The notes under the pieces are model-generated. The model worked only from the letters and a program-made list of their open reading frames with translations, had not been told where the DNA came from and ran no database searches. The translations under genes and the position numbers were made by a program. This document shows positions 35,023-43,422 of a stretch of 64,000 bases of DNA, in pieces. This DNA is from Thermomicrobiales bacterium. Its GTDB lineage: Bacteria > Chloroflexota > Chloroflexia > Thermomicrobiales > UBA6265. The DNA lies in the NCBI GenBank assembly GCA_019637585.1, contig JAHBVL010000009.1, forward strand, positions 1 to 64,000, in the 5' to 3' direction. The stretch's first letter is position 1. Each line of letters begins with the position of its first letter.

Positions 35023-36048
35023 TCAGAAATGCGTGAACGCCCCGGTTGTGTGCGGAACCTGGTTGCCTGATTCATCGAACATGCGGAGCGAAGCACCGCT
35101 GGTGTCCGCTTCGACAACCCGGCCGATCACCGTGACCATTTGATGGAAGTCATTTGCCGGACCGCTGATCGCGTCGTATGCCTCCTGGGATGCAGTGAAC
35201 ACCAGTTCGTAGTCCTCGCCGCCGCTCAGCGCCATGGACAGCCAGTCGTGGGGAAAGAGAGCGCGGACAGAGGACGCGACCGGCAGATCGGCGATCTGGA
35301 GCTCCGCGGAAACCTGGCTCGCTGAGAGGATCTTGGGCAAGTCGCCGAGCAGGCCGTCGCTCAGGTCCATCGCAGCGCTCGCGCCCGACGCCAGCAGGAG
35401 TTCCCCCAGTTCGACGCGGGGTTGTGGTTCGAGGAGTGCGTCGATCAGAGCGGGTGCGGTCGCGGCATGGCGGCGAGGGTCATCATCGGGGAGTTGGAGC
35501 AGTTTCAATCCGGCCGCGGCAGCGCCGATCGTGCCACTGACGGCGATGAGATCGCCCACCTGGGCGCCCGACCGGCTGAGAAAGCGACCGTCGCGCGTTT
35601 CGCCGACGACTGTGACGCCAATCGAGAGGCACTCAGGCGAGCGGACGATGTCCCCGCCGGCAATCAACATGCCGCTCGCTTCAGCCAACCGGGCGGCGCC
35701 TCGATAGAAGGCCAGGATGTCGTCGACAGCAACCTCGGCCTGCAAACCGAGCGTGAATGTGGCCAGCGCGGGCCGGCCGCCCATCGCCGCGATGTCCGAG
35801 ACATTCACGGCCAGCGACTTCCACCCGAGCGATTCCCAATCCTGCCAGTCGAGATCGAAGTGAATGCGTTCCACCAGGGCATCGGTGGTGACCAGCAACT
35901 GTTCACCGGGGGTGGGTTGCCAGACTGCGGTGTCGTCGCCGATTCCGACCCGCATCGATGGATGGGAGCGCACCTTGGAAGGAAGTGACTTGGTGATTCG
36001 GTCGATCAGCCCGAATTCGCCGACAGATCCGACAGTCTCGCGGGTCAC
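35023..36048 (-). CDS. thiL: Thiamine-monophosphate kinase
   Basis: Phosphorylates thiamine monophosphate to thiamine diphosphate (341 residues). N-terminal GEFGLIDRITKSL, metal/ATP motif GIGDDTAVW (about 36), TTDALVERIHFD, LAVNVSDIAAMGGRP and GGDIVRSP are canonical; DLSDGLLGDLPKIL and MALSGGEDYELVF complete the C-terminal half. GTG 36048 overlaps the stop of the glycosyltransferase gene by four bases. The longer open frame upstream (to 37197) is only the out-of-frame complement of that gene. Its product would serve ThDP enzymes such as the one at 17981. Confidence 0.94.
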   Translation of the reverse strand: MTRETVGSVGEFGLIDRITKSLPSKVRSHPSMRVGIGDDTAVWQPTPGEQLLVTTDALVERIHFDLDWQDWESLGWKSLAVNVSDIAAMGGRPALATFTLGLQAEVAVDDILAFYRGAARLAEASGMLIAGGDIVRSPECLSIGVTVVGETRDGRFLSRSGAQVGDLIAVSGTIGAAAAGLKLLQLPDDDPRRHAATAPALIDALLEPQPRVELGELLLASGASAAMDLSDGLLGDLPKILSASQVSAELQIADLPVASSVRALFPHDWLSMALSGGEDYELVFTASQEAYDAISGPANDFHQMVTVIGRVVEADTSGASLRMFDESGNQVPHTTGAFTHF

Positions 36049-37163
36049 GTCAATGCCTTTCGATAGGTCTGCACCGTTAGTTCGGCGGTGCGCTGCCAGG
36101 TGAACATGGCGGCCCGGAGTTGGCCTTCCTCCTGCAGACTGCGGCGCAGTCCAGGGCTGTGCAGGAGCCGGAGGAGCGCATTGGCCAGTGCCTCGTCCTC
36201 CGGTTCGGTCAACAGCGCGGCATGTCCAGCAACCTCCGGCAATGCGCCCCGATTGGCCGCCAGCGCCGGCGCGCCGCAGGCCATCGCTTCCACCAGCGTC
36301 AATCCAAACCCTTCGTCGATCGAGGGGATGACGAACGCGTCGCAGGAGGAGTACCAGAGCGGCAGGGCGTCCTGTGGGATGAATCCCGGCAACCTGATGC
36401 GGTCGCGATGCTGGCTGGCGGCGATCGCTTCCTTCAGTCTGCCAGACTTCCACCCCTCGGCTCCGGCCAGCACCAGATCGTGCGGGATCTCCGGAGCGAT
36501 CGCATCGAATGCCCGAATCAGTGCATCCAGATTCTTGCGCGGTTCCAGATTGCCGACTGCCAGAATGAAGGGAGGTCTGAGCCCCTGTTCTGTCCGGAAG
36601 CGGTCGATCTCGGCATCGCTGGAACGTCTGAAAACAGGATCGACCCCCAGAGGGGTGACATCGATGAGATCGGGATCGACATCCAGCAGCTCCACCGTCT
36701 CTCGCTTCGTATGCTCGGACACGGCGATGATCCGTGCCGCCTGCCCCACAGCCTGACGCACCTGTTCGGTGAGGTACCGGCTGCGGCGTCTGGTGGTCTG
36801 TTCCGGCCAGCGCAAAAAAGCGAGATCGTGGATCGTGACGACCGTGGGAACGCGGGCCAGCTTCGGCAAAACAAACGCAGGTCCGTGATAGAGATCGATC
36901 CGGTCTTTGCGCAGTTGAACCGGCAACACGGTCTGTTCCCAGGCAGTGCGCACCGCAGGATTTTCCAGGGCGATGAACGGCCGGTAGTGTGTGACCGACC
37001 GATGACTGCCGCTGTGTCCCTGAAGAGAGGAGTAGACGACCAGCTCGTCCGGGTCGAGGGCGGCCGGCAGATGGGCAACGAGATGCGCCGAGTAGTGATG
37101 AACACCCGACTGCCGCACGCCGGCTTTCGCAGACATCGTCAGTGCGCCGAAGCCAACCTTCAT
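36045..37163 (-). CDS. Glycosyltransferase family 4 (GT-B fold)
   Basis: 372-residue sugar transferase. The N-terminus MKVGFGALTMSAKAGVRQSGVHHY is a Gly-rich acceptor-domain loop. The C-terminal donor domain has FILAVGNLEPRKNLDALIRAF (about 195), VLAGAEGWKSGRL, RIRLPGFIPQDALPLWYSSCDAFVIPSIDEGFGLTLVEAMACGAP with the E-x7-E motif (about 280-295). Substrates are unknown; similar proteins build exopolysaccharide or lipid-linked glycans. It is co-translated with thiL. Confidence 0.9.
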   Translation of the reverse strand: MKVGFGALTMSAKAGVRQSGVHHYSAHLVAHLPAALDPDELVVYSSLQGHSGSHRSVTHYRPFIALENPAVRTAWEQTVLPVQLRKDRIDLYHGPAFVLPKLARVPTVVTIHDLAFLRWPEQTTRRRSRYLTEQVRQAVGQAARIIAVSEHTKRETVELLDVDPDLIDVTPLGVDPVFRRSSDAEIDRFRTEQGLRPPFILAVGNLEPRKNLDALIRAFDAIAPEIPHDLVLAGAEGWKSGRLKEAIAASQHRDRIRLPGFIPQDALPLWYSSCDAFVIPSIDEGFGLTLVEAMACGAPALAANRGALPEVAGHAALLTEPEDEALANALLRLLHSPGLRRSLQEEGQLRAAMFTWQRTAELTVQTYRKALT

Positions 37164-37190
37164 GCCGCGTTTCCCCGGTGGGAAGTGAAA

Positions 37191-37209
37191 GCGCCATAAA
37201 TGGCGAGGC
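37191..37209. repeat. Family E palindrome
   Basis: GCGCCATAAATGGCGAGGC, identical to 11291-11309, 26 kb away. It sits in the divergent region between the glycosyltransferase and the helicase. Confidence 0.8.
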
Positions 37210-37319
37210 TACGCATGGTGTTCATATTGCATGAGAATCGGGATGCCGCGCAGCGCATGGTATTCTCGCCCTCTGGACGGAATACTCCGTGAGACGCCGG
37301 CGCACACGCCGCATTCTGA

Positions 37320-40271
37320 ATGCCTTTGACTTCGACCAACGCGAATCCTGCATCCCTGATCTCCGGCAACGACGCGCCAGTCGCATCGGGCGGAGACGTA
37401 TCGTCCGTGGCCACAGACTCGCTCACCGAGTCTCAGATCGACCAGTTCGCGACCCTCTATCCTTTCCCGCTCGATGGTTTTCAGCGGGATGCGATCGCCA
37501 CCCTGATCGGCGACCGGTCGGTGATGGTGGCAGCGCCAACCGGCACCGGCAAGACCATTGTCGCCGAGTATGGCGTCTATAAGGCATTCGAGCGGACTGG
37601 CCGGGTCTTCTACACGACCCCGATCAAAGCGCTGTCCAACCAGAAATTCCGCGATTTGCGAGCCACGTATGGCGATCAGGTTGGGTTGCTGACGGGCGAT
37701 GTCTCAGAAAACCGGGATGCCCGCGTGGTGGTGATGACGACCGAGGTGCTGCGGAACATGCTGCTGCAGTCCCCCTGGGATGTCGACGATGTCGATATCG
37801 TCATTTTCGACGAGATCCATTTTCTTGCCGATCCGGAGCGGGGAACGACCTGGGAAGAGTCGATCATCCTCTGCCCTGACCACGTTCAGCTGATCTGCCT
37901 CTCGGCCACCGTGACCAATGCCGACGAGATCGCCTCCTGGATCAGCCGCACTCACCGGCCGATTCGCCTGATTACCCATCTCGAACGGGCGGTGCCGCTG
38001 GCCCTCTACTACTTCATCGACAAAGAGCTGCACATGGTCATCGACCACACTGGCAGCCTGATTCGCGACTTTCCCCGCACCGGCGGCGAAGCGCGGCGGC
38101 AGGTTGGGCGAGGTTCGGGTCGGCGTCGTGCCGATGCCGGCGCCGAGGGGCCGGACGAACCACAGCCGCACGAGATCATCGACTCCCTGATTGCCGGCAA
38201 CATGCTCCCGGCGATCTTCTTTCTGTTCAGCCGCAATGACTGTCAGGTCTTTGCCGAGCGCTTGGCCATGATGCGGCCGAATCTGGTTTCGCCGCAGCAA
38301 GAGCGGCTCATCGACGCCACGTTGAACACCTATCTGGCGTCGCTCCGGCCGGAGGACCGCGAACTGGAGCAGGTTCAGCTGGTGACAGCTCTGGCCCGCA
38401 AGGGAATCGGTTTCCATCATGCTGGTTTGCTGCCGGTGCTCAAACAGCTGGTCGAGCTCCTCTTCTCCCGGGGGCTGATGCAGGTCGTCTTTGCCACCGA
38501 TACGCTGGCCCTCGGCGTGAATATGCCGGCCCGGACAGTGGTCATTGGCCGGATGAGCAAATGGGATGGCCGCCGGCGCCGGGTGCTGATCCCCAATGAA
38601 TTCCAGCAGATGGCTGGGCGAGCGGGCCGGCGTGGGATGGACGCGTTCGGGCATGTCGTTGTGCCTTATTCGCCCTGGTTGCCCTTCCGGGAGATGCTGG
38701 AGATCGCCACCGGGCCCCTCGAACCGGTGCGTTCGGCGTTTGCCGTTCGCTACAACACTGTGCTCAATCTGTGGGATCCGCCCGACGGTGAACGGGTCCG
38801 CTCGATGCTGGAGCAGAGTCTTGCCCAGTTCCAGACCAGCCAGCGCATTCGGCTGCTGGAGGACGACGTCATCGAAATCGGCGGCGACATCGCCGGCATT
38901 CCCAAAGGTTGCCTGATCGGTCTCGATGGGGGGGACGAGCTCCTCGAAGACTATCGGATGCTGATATCGACGCTGCAGACCTCGGAGCAGAAGCTGCGGA
39001 GGCTGGAGGAAGATCGCGTTCGTGTCGAAAGCGCACTGGAGGCGGCGCCCTGGCCCGAACCGGGCCGCCAAACGCTGCGCCGCGTACTGCGCGCCGCGCC
39101 GGTGGGGTTGGTCGTTCACGAGCGCGCTCTCGGCTGGGGCATCTTCATGGGGAAGGCGCTTTCCGGCGTTGGCACGTTCCTTTTCGGTCGTGACCTCCAT
39201 GTCATTGCCGAGTACCGGCAGATCGACTACGTCACCGATGGCAAGGTTGTCGATCTGGCCTCCGCGCTCACCGAGTTGACCGCCAACGAAGACAAGGAAA
39301 AGCGCCTCTCGCTGAAGGAGTCGCGGAAGATCGCCAAACAGCTCAAGGAGATGGAGCTGCCCGATCTCGATGCGATGCGGGCAGAACACCAGGAGCGGGA
39401 GGCCGAACGGGTTGCCGCTGAGCTGGCGCGTCTCGATGAGGTTGTCGGCGAAGCGAGCAGCCAGCGGGAATCACTGATCGCCACCCGCGATCATCACCCC
39501 TGTCACCGCTGCCCGGTCCGCAAGGAGCATCGCGCGCATCTCAACCGAATCGACAAACTGGAAAAAGAGCGCAATCTCCTGCGCGACATCCTCGAGCGGG
39601 AGCAAGAAGCCGAGGATGCCCGCATCCGGGGCGTGATTCGGGGTATTCGCGAGGTGCTCGACCGGTTTGGTTACATGCATCGCGGTTACCCGACGGCCAA
39701 GGCCGATATGCTTGCCGCCGTTTTCGACAACGACGCGCTGATTCTTTGCGAGCTCGTCGATCGAGGTCTCCTCGACCGTCTGGCGCCGGAGGATCTGGCC
39801 GAAGTCTTCTCCTGGTTCAGTTTCGACCGCGACTTCCGCTATGCCAATCATCTCGTGCTCCCGAACGAGCTGCTGACCATTCGCCGCCGTCTGGAAGACA
39901 TCGAGCACACGATTCTGGGTGAAGAGCGAGATCATGGGCTCTTCATCAGTGAGGGACACAATCCCAGTTTCTATGGCGCTGCCCGGGCCTGGGCCATGGG
40001 ACAGACGATGATCGGCATCACCGAGCAGATCCAGCTCTCCGAAGGTGATCTGGTGCTCACCTTCAACAAAACCATCGACCTCCTGCGGCAGGTTCGTGAG
40101 ATGCTCGAAGACGTCCTCCCCGACCACCCCCTCCGCTATACCCTCCGCGAAGCCGAGCGCTTGCTGCGTCGCGACATTGTGGAGCAGTCGCTGACGCTGG
40201 GGTTTGCGCCGATTGTGGATGGGGACGAGGACTTGGGGAAGGCGGAGCAGGAAATAGGAGATGGGAGATAG
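37320..40271 (+). CDS. Ski2/HelY-like DEAD/DEAH RNA helicase
   Basis: 983-residue superfamily 2 helicase, likely RNA turnover or processing. Motif I AAPTGTGKT (about 75), Ia TTPIKALSNQKF, II FDEIHFLAD (about 163), III LSATVTN (about 195), and VI QMAGRAGRRGMDAFGH (about 430) are intact. A long C-terminal region follows, with coiled-coil (about 640-770) and a Cys/His cluster HHPCHRCPVRKEHRAH (about 725). It resembles the HelY/Ski2-like helicases of Actinobacteria and Chloroflexota. The final residues EIGDGR and the TAG stop are encoded by a GGAGATA-type heptamer tract, so the original C-terminus may have been a little shorter or different. Confidence 0.92.
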   Translation: MPLTSTNANPASLISGNDAPVASGGDVSSVATDSLTESQIDQFATLYPFPLDGFQRDAIATLIGDRSVMVAAPTGTGKTIVAEYGVYKAFERTGRVFYTTPIKALSNQKFRDLRATYGDQVGLLTGDVSENRDARVVVMTTEVLRNMLLQSPWDVDDVDIVIFDEIHFLADPERGTTWEESIILCPDHVQLICLSATVTNADEIASWISRTHRPIRLITHLERAVPLALYYFIDKELHMVIDHTGSLIRDFPRTGGEARRQVGRGSGRRRADAGAEGPDEPQPHEIIDSLIAGNMLPAIFFLFSRNDCQVFAERLAMMRPNLVSPQQERLIDATLNTYLASLRPEDRELEQVQLVTALARKGIGFHHAGLLPVLKQLVELLFSRGLMQVVFATDTLALGVNMPARTVVIGRMSKWDGRRRRVLIPNEFQQMAGRAGRRGMDAFGHVVVPYSPWLPFREMLEIATGPLEPVRSAFAVRYNTVLNLWDPPDGERVRSMLEQSLAQFQTSQRIRLLEDDVIEIGGDIAGIPKGCLIGLDGGDELLEDYRMLISTLQTSEQKLRRLEEDRVRVESALEAAPWPEPGRQTLRRVLRAAPVGLVVHERALGWGIFMGKALSGVGTFLFGRDLHVIAEYRQIDYVTDGKVVDLASALTELTANEDKEKRLSLKESRKIAKQLKEMELPDLDAMRAEHQEREAERVAAELARLDEVVGEASSQRESLIATRDHHPCHRCPVRKEHRAHLNRIDKLEKERNLLRDILEREQEAEDARIRGVIRGIREVLDRFGYMHRGYPTAKADMLAAVFDNDALILCELVDRGLLDRLAPEDLAEVFSWFSFDRDFRYANHLVLPNELLTIRRRLEDIEHTILGEERDHGLFISEGHNPSFYGAARAWAMGQTMIGITEQIQLSEGDLVLTFNKTIDLLRQVREMLEDVLPDHPLRYTLREAERLLRRDIVEQSLTLGFAPIVDGDEDLGKAEQEIGDGR

Positions 40272-40345
40272 GAAGGGGTTGGTGGACAGCCCACACGAAA
40301 CACTATTTCCTGTTCCCTATTTCCCCATTCCCCACGCCCCATTCG
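40248..40345. repeat. Paired inverted heptamer tracts around the helicase stop
   Basis: GGAAATA/GGAGATG/GGAGATA/GGAAGGG units (from about 40250) run through the helicase TAG stop. About 40 bp later a complementary tract (CTATTTCCTGTTCCCTATTT..., 40300-40335) lies in the opposite orientation. The two arms could pair as a long imperfect hairpin and may act as the helicase terminator. Confidence 0.75.
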
Positions 40346-40398
40346 TACTACCATAGTGGCAGTTCCTGGCGCGTCGTTCATGCTTTCCGGAAGCGGTC

Positions 40399-40701
40399 AT
40401 GATGCATCCGTCAATCGAAGCCCATCGCGATGAGATCATCCTGCTCTGCGAGGAGTATGGTGTGGCGCGGCTGGAAGTCTTCGGCTCGGCGGTGAGCGGT
40501 AAGTTCGATCCGGATCGGAGCGACGTCGACTTCCTGGTCGAGTTCGGTGACCACTTCAGGTATGGAGGACTCCTCGACTTCAAGGAAGCCCTGGAGTCGT
40601 TGCTCGGGAGAGAAGTGCAGCTCGTCTCCCGAAAATACCTTCGCAATCCCTATTTCATACGTGCTGTCGAAACGACCAAAGTTCCCCTCTATGCTGCCTA
40701 G
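40399..40701 (+). CDS. MNT-type nucleotidyltransferase, antitoxin of a HepT/MNT pair
   Basis: Minimal nucleotidyltransferase (100 residues) with the polymerase-beta core LEVFGSAVSGKFDPDRSDVDFLVEF (GSx10DxD, residues about 28-52). In characterised HepT/MNT modules the MNT protein AMPylates and so silences HepT. It overlaps hepT by 11 bp. The second ATG is three bases in, so either could start. Confidence 0.9.
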   Translation: MMHPSIEAHRDEIILLCEEYGVARLEVFGSAVSGKFDPDRSDVDFLVEFGDHFRYGGLLDFKEALESLLGREVQLVSRKYLRNPYFIRAVETTKVPLYAA

Positions 40702-41038
40702 AAGCCCGAAGCTGCTCTGGGATATCCACAATGCCGCAGAGTGGATCCTTGAGTGGGCCGAAGGGAAATCCGTTGCCGAGCTCTTGAACGACGACTGGTC
40801 GCGACTCAGTGTGGAGCGGCTTCTTGAAATCCTCGGTGAGGCTGCACGCAGGCTGCGAGACTACGATCCCGAAACGGCCGACAGACTGGACAGTCTCAAC
40901 CAGGCGATCGCGCTGCGAAACATCATTGCCCACCAGTATGACGGTATCGATTACGAGCGAATCTGGGAGATCATCCAGCAGCATCTCCCTGGACTTCGGG
41001 ACGAAGCTCTGGCACTCCTTGAAGAGGCGGATGTGTGA
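40691..41038 (+). CDS. HepT-like HEPN ribonuclease toxin
   Basis: 115-residue all-helical HEPN domain with the catalytic Rx4-6H motif RNIIAHQYDGID (about 77-88), including the Tyr that MNT modifies in studied homologues. ATG 40691 lies inside the MNT gene; the overlap is typical of toxin-antitoxin coupling. The longer frame upstream is the antisense-free shadow of MNT and was discarded. Confidence 0.9.
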   Translation: MLPRSPKLLWDIHNAAEWILEWAEGKSVAELLNDDWSRLSVERLLEILGEAARRLRDYDPETADRLDSLNQAIALRNIIAHQYDGIDYERIWEIIQQHLPGLRDEALALLEEADV

Positions 41039-41088
41039 AGTGAGTGTGTGTGATCGGTGTGTCACGCGATCATAGGGAGACTCCGCAA

Positions 41089-41117
41089 TTGACAGATTTC
41101 GTTCTCGCTGATAGCGT
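41089..41117 (+). promoter_or_regulatory. Sigma70-type promoter of the dapA leader
   Basis: TTGACA (41089-41094, perfect -35), 17-bp spacer, TAGCGT (41112-41117, 3 of 6). The expected start near 41124 lies just before Stem I of the T-box leader, which supports it. Confidence 0.65.
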
Positions 41118-41139
41118 ACCTACTCAGAAGACCGCAAAG

Positions 41140-41440
41140 GCTTCGACGAGGACGAGTAACCGGCGCGAGCGGTGCAGAGAACCGCGGTAGCTGCGAAGCG
41201 GGATCGGGACCGCCGGTGAATAAGACCTCCGAGCTTCGCTCCGAACCGTGGCGTGCCACGCAGTAGGCGGCGACGGGGGTGGGCAACCACCAATCAGCTC
41301 CCGTTACAGGGCTGCCGGATCGCGACAATGACCACAACGCCGTCCGGAAAGCGCGTGGCGATGCCAGTCGCCGCGAATTGGGGTGGTACCACGGGCCTGA
41401 CGCCGCTCGTCCCCACAAGGGGAGAGCGGTTTGTGTTTTC
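41140..41440 (+). ncRNA. T-box riboswitch leader, lysine (AAG) specifier, upstream of dapA
   Basis: Stem I: GAGG (41148-41151) pairs with CCTC (41226-41229), and ACCGGCG (41159-41165) pairs with CGCCGGT (41211-41217). Between them lie the loop with AGTA (41155-41158) and GAA-T-AAG-A, the AAG specifier codon at 41222-41224. The AG-bulge/distal-loop region GCAGAGA and GGTAGCTGCGAAGCGG follows the family. The conserved T-box GGGTGGTACCACGG is at 41381-41394, followed by the typical CTCGTCCCC. The terminator stem CCGCTCGTCCCC/GGGGAGAGCGG (41403-41428) with a T-rich tail ends near 41439. By T-box knowledge, uncharged tRNA-Lys should stabilise the antiterminator and switch dapAB on. Confidence 0.9.
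41403..41439 (+). terminator. T-box-controlled intrinsic terminator
   Basis: Stem CCGCTCGTCCCC / GGGGAGAGCGG around loop ACAA, then TTTGTGTTTT. Its 5' half is the sequence that would pair with the T-box in the antiterminator. Confidence 0.85.
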
Positions 41441-41488
41441 TCCGGGTTGGGCGTCACGTTCCGTTTGCTCGTAGCGCGGGAGGTGACC

Positions 41489-41548
41489 ATGGTCAGGCAC
41501 GAACACCCCAATCTGGTTCCTGTGCCCGATTTCGACATCAAGCGATAG
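41489..41548 (+). CDS. 19-residue leader ORF between T-box and dapA
   Basis: MVRHEHPNLVPVPDFDIKR, starting at ATG 41489 with a strong GGGAGGTGACC site just upstream, ending TAG 41546-41548. It sits after the T-box terminator and is followed at once by two hairpins. The good ribosome binding site argues for translation; the function is unknown. A cis-acting leader peptide or a tiny protein are both possible. Confidence 0.55.
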   Translation: MVRHEHPNLVPVPDFDIKR

Positions 41549-41608
41549 GCGCCGCGGCATCTGCCGCCGGCGCCGGAACAGACCGGCTCGTTCCACCGGG
41601 GAACGAGC
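41548..41608 (+). promoter_or_regulatory. Two hairpins between leader ORF and dapA
   Basis: First hairpin 41548-41574 (GGCGCCGCGG... with CCGCCGGCGCC), overlapping the leader ORF's last stop base. Second hairpin 41586-41608: perfect GCTCGTTCC/GGAACGAGC with 5-base loop. Neither has a T-run. They could modulate translation or mRNA stability of dapA, 38 bp further on. Confidence 0.6.
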
Positions 41609-41645
41609 TGCCCACGTCGTTTGACCGAAATCGGAGCTCAGAATC

Positions 41646-42572
41646 ATGATCCATATCACTCCTCCATCGACCCCATTCCTCTCGGGCGCCTACACCGCGA
41701 TGATCACGCCGCTGCGCGGCGATGAGGTCGACATCCCGGCTCTGCGCCAGATGACCGACTTCCAGATCGAGCAGGGGATCAGCGGACTCGTTCCCTGCGG
41801 CACGACCGGCGAATCGGTCACGCTCACCGACCGTGAGTACGATCTGGTCATCGCTACGGTGATCGAGGCAGCCGGAGAGCGAGTGCCGGTGATCGCAGGT
41901 ACCGGCACCAATGACACGCGGCGGACCATCGAACAGACCCGGCGGGCAGAAGAGGCCGGCGCAACGGCGGCTCTCGTAGTGGTTCCCTATTACAACAAGC
42001 CGACGCAGGAGGGGATGTTCCGGCACTTCACTGCCGTCGCTGACGCCACCGATTTGCCGATCGTCCTTTACAACGTTCCCGGCCGCACCGGGGTCAATAT
42101 GAGCGCGGAGACCACTTTGCGCCTGGCCGAGCACCCGAACATCGTGGCGGTGAAGGAAGCGTCGGGCAACCTGGAGCAGATCAGCGAGATCGTGATTGGC
42201 GCACCCGAGGGATTTGCCGTCCTGTCCGGGGACGACGCGTTGACACTTCCTGTCCTGAGCGTCGGCGGTCATGGCGTCATTTCGGTGACGTCGAACATCG
42301 CGCCACGAGCCGTATCGGAGCTGGTGGAACTTGGTCTGAGCGGTGACTTCGCCGCAGCCCGGACGCGCCATCAGCATCTTTTCGGGCTGAATCGAGCCAT
42401 GTTCTTCGACAACAATCCGACGGCAGTCAAGACGGCCGCGTCGATGCTGGGGCTCTGTTCGGCGGAGCTCAGGCTGCCGCAAGTCGAGATGTCGGCCGGG
42501 AACCATGCACGGCTCGGCGAGGCGATGACCGCTTTCGGACTAATGAGCGTGCAGGCGTTGGCAGCGGACTAA
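41646..42572 (+). CDS. dapA: 4-hydroxy-tetrahydrodipicolinate synthase
   Basis: First committed lysine/diaminopimelate step: condensation of pyruvate with aspartate semialdehyde (308 residues, TIM barrel). PCGTTGES (about 48), YNVPGRTGVN (Tyr relay, about 140) and the Schiff-base lysine in VAVKEASGNLEQI (about 168) are present. GGAG lies about 11 bp before the ATG. dapB follows after 2 bp; a lysine-specifier T-box precedes, consistent with feedback by tRNA-Lys charging. Confidence 0.96.
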   Translation: MIHITPPSTPFLSGAYTAMITPLRGDEVDIPALRQMTDFQIEQGISGLVPCGTTGESVTLTDREYDLVIATVIEAAGERVPVIAGTGTNDTRRTIEQTRRAEEAGATAALVVVPYYNKPTQEGMFRHFTAVADATDLPIVLYNVPGRTGVNMSAETTLRLAEHPNIVAVKEASGNLEQISEIVIGAPEGFAVLSGDDALTLPVLSVGGHGVISVTSNIAPRAVSELVELGLSGDFAAARTRHQHLFGLNRAMFFDNNPTAVKTAASMLGLCSAELRLPQVEMSAGNHARLGEAMTAFGLMSVQALAAD

Positions 42573-42574
42573 TC

Positions 42575-43345
42575 ATGATCAGACTTGGCATCGGTGGTGT
42601 TCAGGGACGGATGGGGCAGGCGATCTGCGCGTCGGTGGCGTCGGTGGAGGGGATCGTTGTCACGGGCGGGGTCGTGCGGGAGGCGATCGCCGCCCATGCC
42701 GGTGACGTTCTTATCTCGGATGATCCGGCGGAGCTGGTCGGAACGATCGATGTTCTTGTCGATGTGTCGACTCCGGACGGGGTACTGCGCAACCTGGTTG
42801 CCATGCGACAGGCATCGGTGCCCTATGTCTGTGGCGTGACTGGTTTGTCCGATGAGCACCAGGACGCGCTCATGGCCGCTGCCGTTGACATCCCGGTGCT
42901 TCTCGCTCCGAACTTCAGCGTTGGTGTTGCGGCGGTGACCCGGATACTCGAGCTTGCCGCGACGCTTCTCGCCGATGCCGATGTGGAGATCGTCGAAACC
43001 CACCATCGCCGTAAACAGGACGCGCCGTCCGGCACCGCTTTGCTCTTTGCCGATGCGATCGAACGAGCCCGTTGTGCAGCAGCACAGCGAGTGCATGGCC
43101 GAGAGGGCGTCGGTCCTCGCCAGCTAGGTGAAATGGGTATTCATTCAGTGCGTGGCGGAGGCAACTCCGGCGAGCATCGCATCCTCTTCGCCATGGATGG
43201 AGAGGAAGTCGCCATCGAGCATCGGGCGCTGGCCCGTTCCACGTTTGCCGACGGCGCCGTCCACGCGGCCCGGTGGATCGCCGGAAAACCACCCGGCCGC
43301 TATACGATGCAGGACGTGATCGAGCTCACCGTGCCGGAGATGTAG
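42575..43345 (+). CDS. dapB: 4-hydroxy-tetrahydrodipicolinate reductase
   Basis: NAD(P)H-dependent reductase (256 residues), the next step after DapA. GIGGVQGRMGQAIC nucleotide-binding start, DVSTPDGVL, VCGVTGLSDEHQDALMAAA, NFSVGVAAVTRIL and the catalytic HHRRKQDAPSGTALLFADAI are all visible. Its TAG stop (43343-43345) lies inside the first ten bases (TGTAGCGGCA) of a family B repeat. Confidence 0.95.
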   Translation: MIRLGIGGVQGRMGQAICASVASVEGIVVTGGVVREAIAAHAGDVLISDDPAELVGTIDVLVDVSTPDGVLRNLVAMRQASVPYVCGVTGLSDEHQDALMAAAVDIPVLLAPNFSVGVAAVTRILELAATLLADADVEIVETHHRRKQDAPSGTALLFADAIERARCAAAQRVHGREGVGPRQLGEMGIHSVRGGGNSGEHRILFAMDGEEVAIEHRALARSTFADGAVHAARWIAGKPPGRYTMQDVIELTVPEM

Positions 43346-43401
43346 CGGCAACGCCTGCGTTGCTCGTCGTCAGAGACGAGCGAGGCAGGCCTCGCCGCTA
43401 C
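43341..43401. repeat. Family B palindromic element overlapping the dapB stop
   Basis: Starts TGTAGCGGC and ends GCCGCTAC, as in the array at 17584. Its arms fold individually (GGCAACGC/GCGTTGC and GCGAGGC/GCCTCGC). The TAG in its left end serves as the dapB stop codon. It separates dapB from the convergent aminotransferase gene and may form its terminator. Confidence 0.88.
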
Positions 43402-43422
43402 CTCCTGACGAGAGCCAGGCCC

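Noticed and set aside
36049-37197. thiL extended upstream as a 724-residue fusion
   Set aside because: The upstream 383 codons are out of frame with the glycosyltransferase that fills this stretch; GTG 36048 gives a normal ThiL.
37704-39389. 561-residue minus-strand open frame inside the helicase
   Set aside because: The plus strand encodes an unmistakable Ski2-like helicase with all motifs; the antisense frame has no motifs.
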